In this document: positions 61,616 to 64,000 of the stretch, piece after piece
Position numbering within the stretch: the first letter of the stretch is position 1
Layout of the letters: every line of letters begins with the position of its first letter
Source: Stomorhina lunata
Taxonomy: Eukaryota; Arthropoda; Insecta; Diptera; Rhiniidae
Length of the DNA: 64,000 bases
NCBI GenBank assembly: GCA_933228675.1
Contig: OW121743.1
Span: 113,943,781 to 114,007,780 of the forward strand
Direction of reading: 5' to 3'
Translations under genes and position numbers: made by a program
Notes under the pieces: generated by a model
Seen by the model: only the letters and a program-made list of their open reading frames with translations
Databases searched by the model: none
Told to the model about the DNA's origin: nothing

Positions 61616-63452
61616 TAAATCACAATTTTTACGTTTTTTCTGTGATTTAAACTTTTTGAAACACAAGGAAATTTGTATAAACTAGTGGTAATGCACTATT
61701 TTTAATAATATTTAACTTCATTAATAAAATTTGACTGATTTTATTCGTAGTTTTACAAGAATTTAACACTTTTAACGTTGACAAAGTAAATTTTGCTACT
61801 TAGTCGGTTTTAAGAAAAATCACAACAAGTGTAGCTTAAAATGTGTTTGTCCGTTTTTTCGTATTTATCTTTGAACTTTTAAATAAAATTGCAAATTTTA
61901 TTACAAAATATTATAAAAATCATATTAGGTTTTTAATCTATTCAATTAGTAATAGAAATAAAAATAAAGTTACTTGTAAAACAGGCAAGTGGTTTCAAAT
62001 CGATAGTGTCTTTGCTGACTGGTTTGAAATCACAAAACTTTTGTGATTTTTGTTTGCAGAACACCTTTTATGTGATTTTAAATCACTTTCACAAAATGTG
62101 CTTTTCAGAACAGGCCTGATACACACATTTTTTAAAGATTATGAAACATATTTTTGAGTAAGCTTTTCCACATCCCCACTGTCCTCCGAACGCATTAATA
62201 CCAAAGAATATCAAAAATATTTTCAATATTTCTCTCTTTCCAATTCCAACCTCAAACAACCCGAGAAAAAAAGAAGCGAACAAAAAAATTTCACATTCGC
62301 ACATACACTTACGTAAATAATTCAACACAATCAAAAATGCACAAATAAACTGCAGAAAAGTATTGAAATAAGGAAAGGACTCCGCCAGCAAAATCGCATT
62401 GGGAATAGTGGAGAAGAGAAAGAGTGAGAGTAGCGGTAGTAAACTAACGCCATAGCATAGCAATTTAATATACAGAACATAAATTCCCAGAATGAACGAA
62501 TGAATTTTGCAAACAACGCGGTAATTGGCATATGGTTGGATAACAAATACAATAGAAAATATGAAAGCACAAGGATTTTGCCCGTTTATACACAAATATT
62601 CATACATACATACACATTATTCGACTGTTTTGGATGTATATGTAAACATTTCGCACTTATAAATTCATTTGAAATCTATGTTTTTCAATTTTGCAAGTTC
62701 AACATTACAAAAACAACAACATGAACAAACTCTCATATAAAATTTAAAATTTTCATTTTCAAAATAAAGTTATAAAAAAAAATAGAATTCTACTTAGAAA
62801 TTGCGTGTATTTTTTTCAGCATTCGTATGGGTAAAATTTCCCTTTTATATTTGTGGCTAAAATATAGTACGATATGATGTGATATCAAATCAAAAGCAAC
62901 AACTACATTTACATAAACCCAAAGGACAACAATTTTTGGTATTCAGCTGCAGGAAGGGCAGGAGTATGAATTTATAGCTCTAGTAGCATCATTTTATTAT
63001 ATTGCAGTGTCGCACAGTGGTAGCTAGAAGGCAGTTTTTTGAAAAACTCTATATTTATTGAAAAAATATTCAATTTATTAAATTTTTATAGAGGCAAGTC
63101 GGCATTTTTTTTCATCCAAGGGGCGAGAGTCGGACTTTCTAGGGTTAAAGCACCCACCACGATGCACAGAGGGAGGCCCTTAAACTTGAGAATTTTTACA
63201 TTTGTAAAATAAATAGAATTTGCGACATTTTAAGATAAATAATATTCCAAGGTTATAAGTTTTGGGGACCTGATATTTTCTCCCTATTTGTACAAAGACT
63301 CTTGGGTGACTCCGAAGGATGATACCAAGCGCCCTATGAACTCGATACAAGTTGTTTTTGTAAAAGCGCTTAGCTATAGGCTTTGGGTTTCAATACTCAC
63401 ATACAGCAACCCAGCACTATCAATACGAAATACACAAACAACTTTGTCTTAT
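61616..63452. other. Upstream intron, non-coding with one uncertain ORF
   Basis: TTGTGATTT/AAATCACAA motifs repeat near 61618, 61650, 62030-62100, perhaps a small palindromic remnant. A GC-richer patch at 63005-63180 (gtgtcgcacagtggtagcta, gcgagagtcggactttctag) is unexplained. No Runt-domain 5' exon was found here. Confidence 0.4.
62089..62607 (-). CDS. Hydrophobic ORF, doubtful
   Basis: A 172-codon minus-strand ORF in a less repetitive stretch. It is rich in I, L, F, C and Y, with several potential membrane segments (ILGIYVLYIKLLCYGVSLLP, FLQFICAFLIVLNYL), and is not recognised. A strong donor-like ACG|GTAAGT-style site (TTACGTAAGTG on the minus strand near 62313) falls inside it. It could be a fragment of a chemoreceptor-like or other membrane-protein exon, or chance hydrophobic translation of AT-rich DNA, which is at least as likely. 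Confidence 0.2.
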   Translation of the reverse strand: MYEYLCINGQNPCAFIFSIVFVIQPYANYRVVCKIHSFILGIYVLYIKLLCYGVSLLPLLSLFLFSTIPNAILLAESFPYFNTFLQFICAFLIVLNYLRKCMCECEIFLFASFFLGLFEVGIGKREILKIFLIFFGINAFGGQWGCGKAYSKICFIIFKKCVYQACSEKHIL

Positions 63453-64000
63453 TATACCCTTCACCAACATAGGTGGAAAGGGTATTATAAGTTTGTGCTG
63501 ATGTATGTAACGCATAGAAATATTTGTCTTAGACCTACTTTTTAGTATACCAATAGGCTTAGAATCACTTTATGAGTCGATTTAGCGATGTCCGTCCGTC
63601 TGACTGGCTGGACCCCCATGTAAACCTTGTAATCAAACTACAGGTCGCAATTCTAAAAACAATTTGATGAAATTTGGCACAGATCATTTTTTTGATAATG
63701 GGACCATGGCTATTGAAATTCGTCAAAATCGGTCCATTATTTATGGTACCTCCCATAGGTCCCACTTCCCAGAATTGATATATTGGCCACAAAATATCAG
63801 TATTTTTTTTTGAAATTTAAAATAAATATTGTTTATGTAAACTTAAATCACTGTACAAAATTTCGTTGAAATCGGTCCACATTTGACCATAGCTCCCATA
63901 CAAACTTTTCTTCAAAAACGCACTAAATGAGACAAAAAATCATTAAAACGCTCGTAAATCTAAAGATAATGAAAATTTTGAGTTTATTTTTTGCATACAT
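63453..64000 (-). mobile_element. CGACCATACGATACCC dispersed repeat, copy 5 (cut by window edge)
   Basis: Minus orientation, starting tatacccttcaccaacatag and running through gacatcgctaaatcgac (as its inverse) and the ggtacc module to the window end. The part with CGACCATACGATACCC would lie beyond 64000. It is most similar to copy 3 by eye. Confidence 0.85.

Overview
The window is AT-rich eukaryotic DNA from an insect, most likely a higher (probably calyptrate) fly. The evidence is a recognisable insect-type Runx transcription-factor gene on the minus strand, fly-type dispersed repeats, Tc1/mariner-group transposons, and very long introns filled with AT-rich satellite DNA. The species call is inference, since nothing in the window names the organism.

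The backbone is the 3' part of one Runx-family gene, read right to left. A Runt-domain exon (57937 down to 57737) is followed by a 46,084-bp intron, a middle exon (11652-11461), a 70-bp intron and the last exon (11390-10546), which ends in the Groucho-binding VWRPY terminus. I checked all three exons by hand. Splice sites are canonical, the phases match at both junctions (1+2 nt each time), and the joined frame has no stop. Upstream exons, including the first part of the Runt domain, lie beyond the right edge. After the VWRPY TAG stop the frame stays open for 34 more codons to a TAA, which makes stop-codon readthrough a serious possibility.

Nearly everything else lies in Runx introns or in the 3' flank. 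From left to right: a degenerate AT satellite (0.1-2.65 kb); two foldback-type elements (4.4-6.6 kb), one carrying an inserted dispersed repeat; a GTTGCCAGA higher-order repeat (7.6-9.6 kb); the Runx 3' exons (10.4-11.7 kb); a 132-bp minisatellite (12.3-12.95 kb); a DD37E Tc1/mariner-group transposon with TIRs and TA target duplication (13.3-14.6 kb); a mariner fossil (18.1-18.6 kb); two satellite-bearing elements with inverted flanks (18.7-20.75 and 24.36-26.08 kb) around a small MITE (23.1-23.6 kb); a 5.2-kb CACTA/EnSpm-like transposon that looks intact (27.04-32.24 kb); 28-bp satellites (33.5-36.7 and 37.9-40.6 kb) with a nested TIR element; a TTCTCAAAT-rich element (40.8-41.6 kb); two 29-bp arrays with duplicated flanks (44.65-47.0 and 51.1-52.7 kb); a third satellite-bearing foldback element (54.5-56.8 kb); the Runt-domain exon; and a long 29-bp array (58.3-61.6 kb). 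Five copies of one ~0.78-kb dispersed repeat are scattered throughout.

The most unusual system is the CACTA-like transposon. It appears to encode two proteins from one start codon. The unspliced reading from ATG 27578 gives a 792-aa zinc-finger transposase. Splicing at a GT directly after that ATG to an acceptor at 29978 gives a 469-aa SAM-domain protein through seven exons, all in phase. This mirrors the nested two-product layout of plant En/Spm. The second theme is that the ~28-30-bp AAAATTTT satellites, roughly 30% of the window, are in several cases the cargo of mobile foldback elements and not free-standing satellites.
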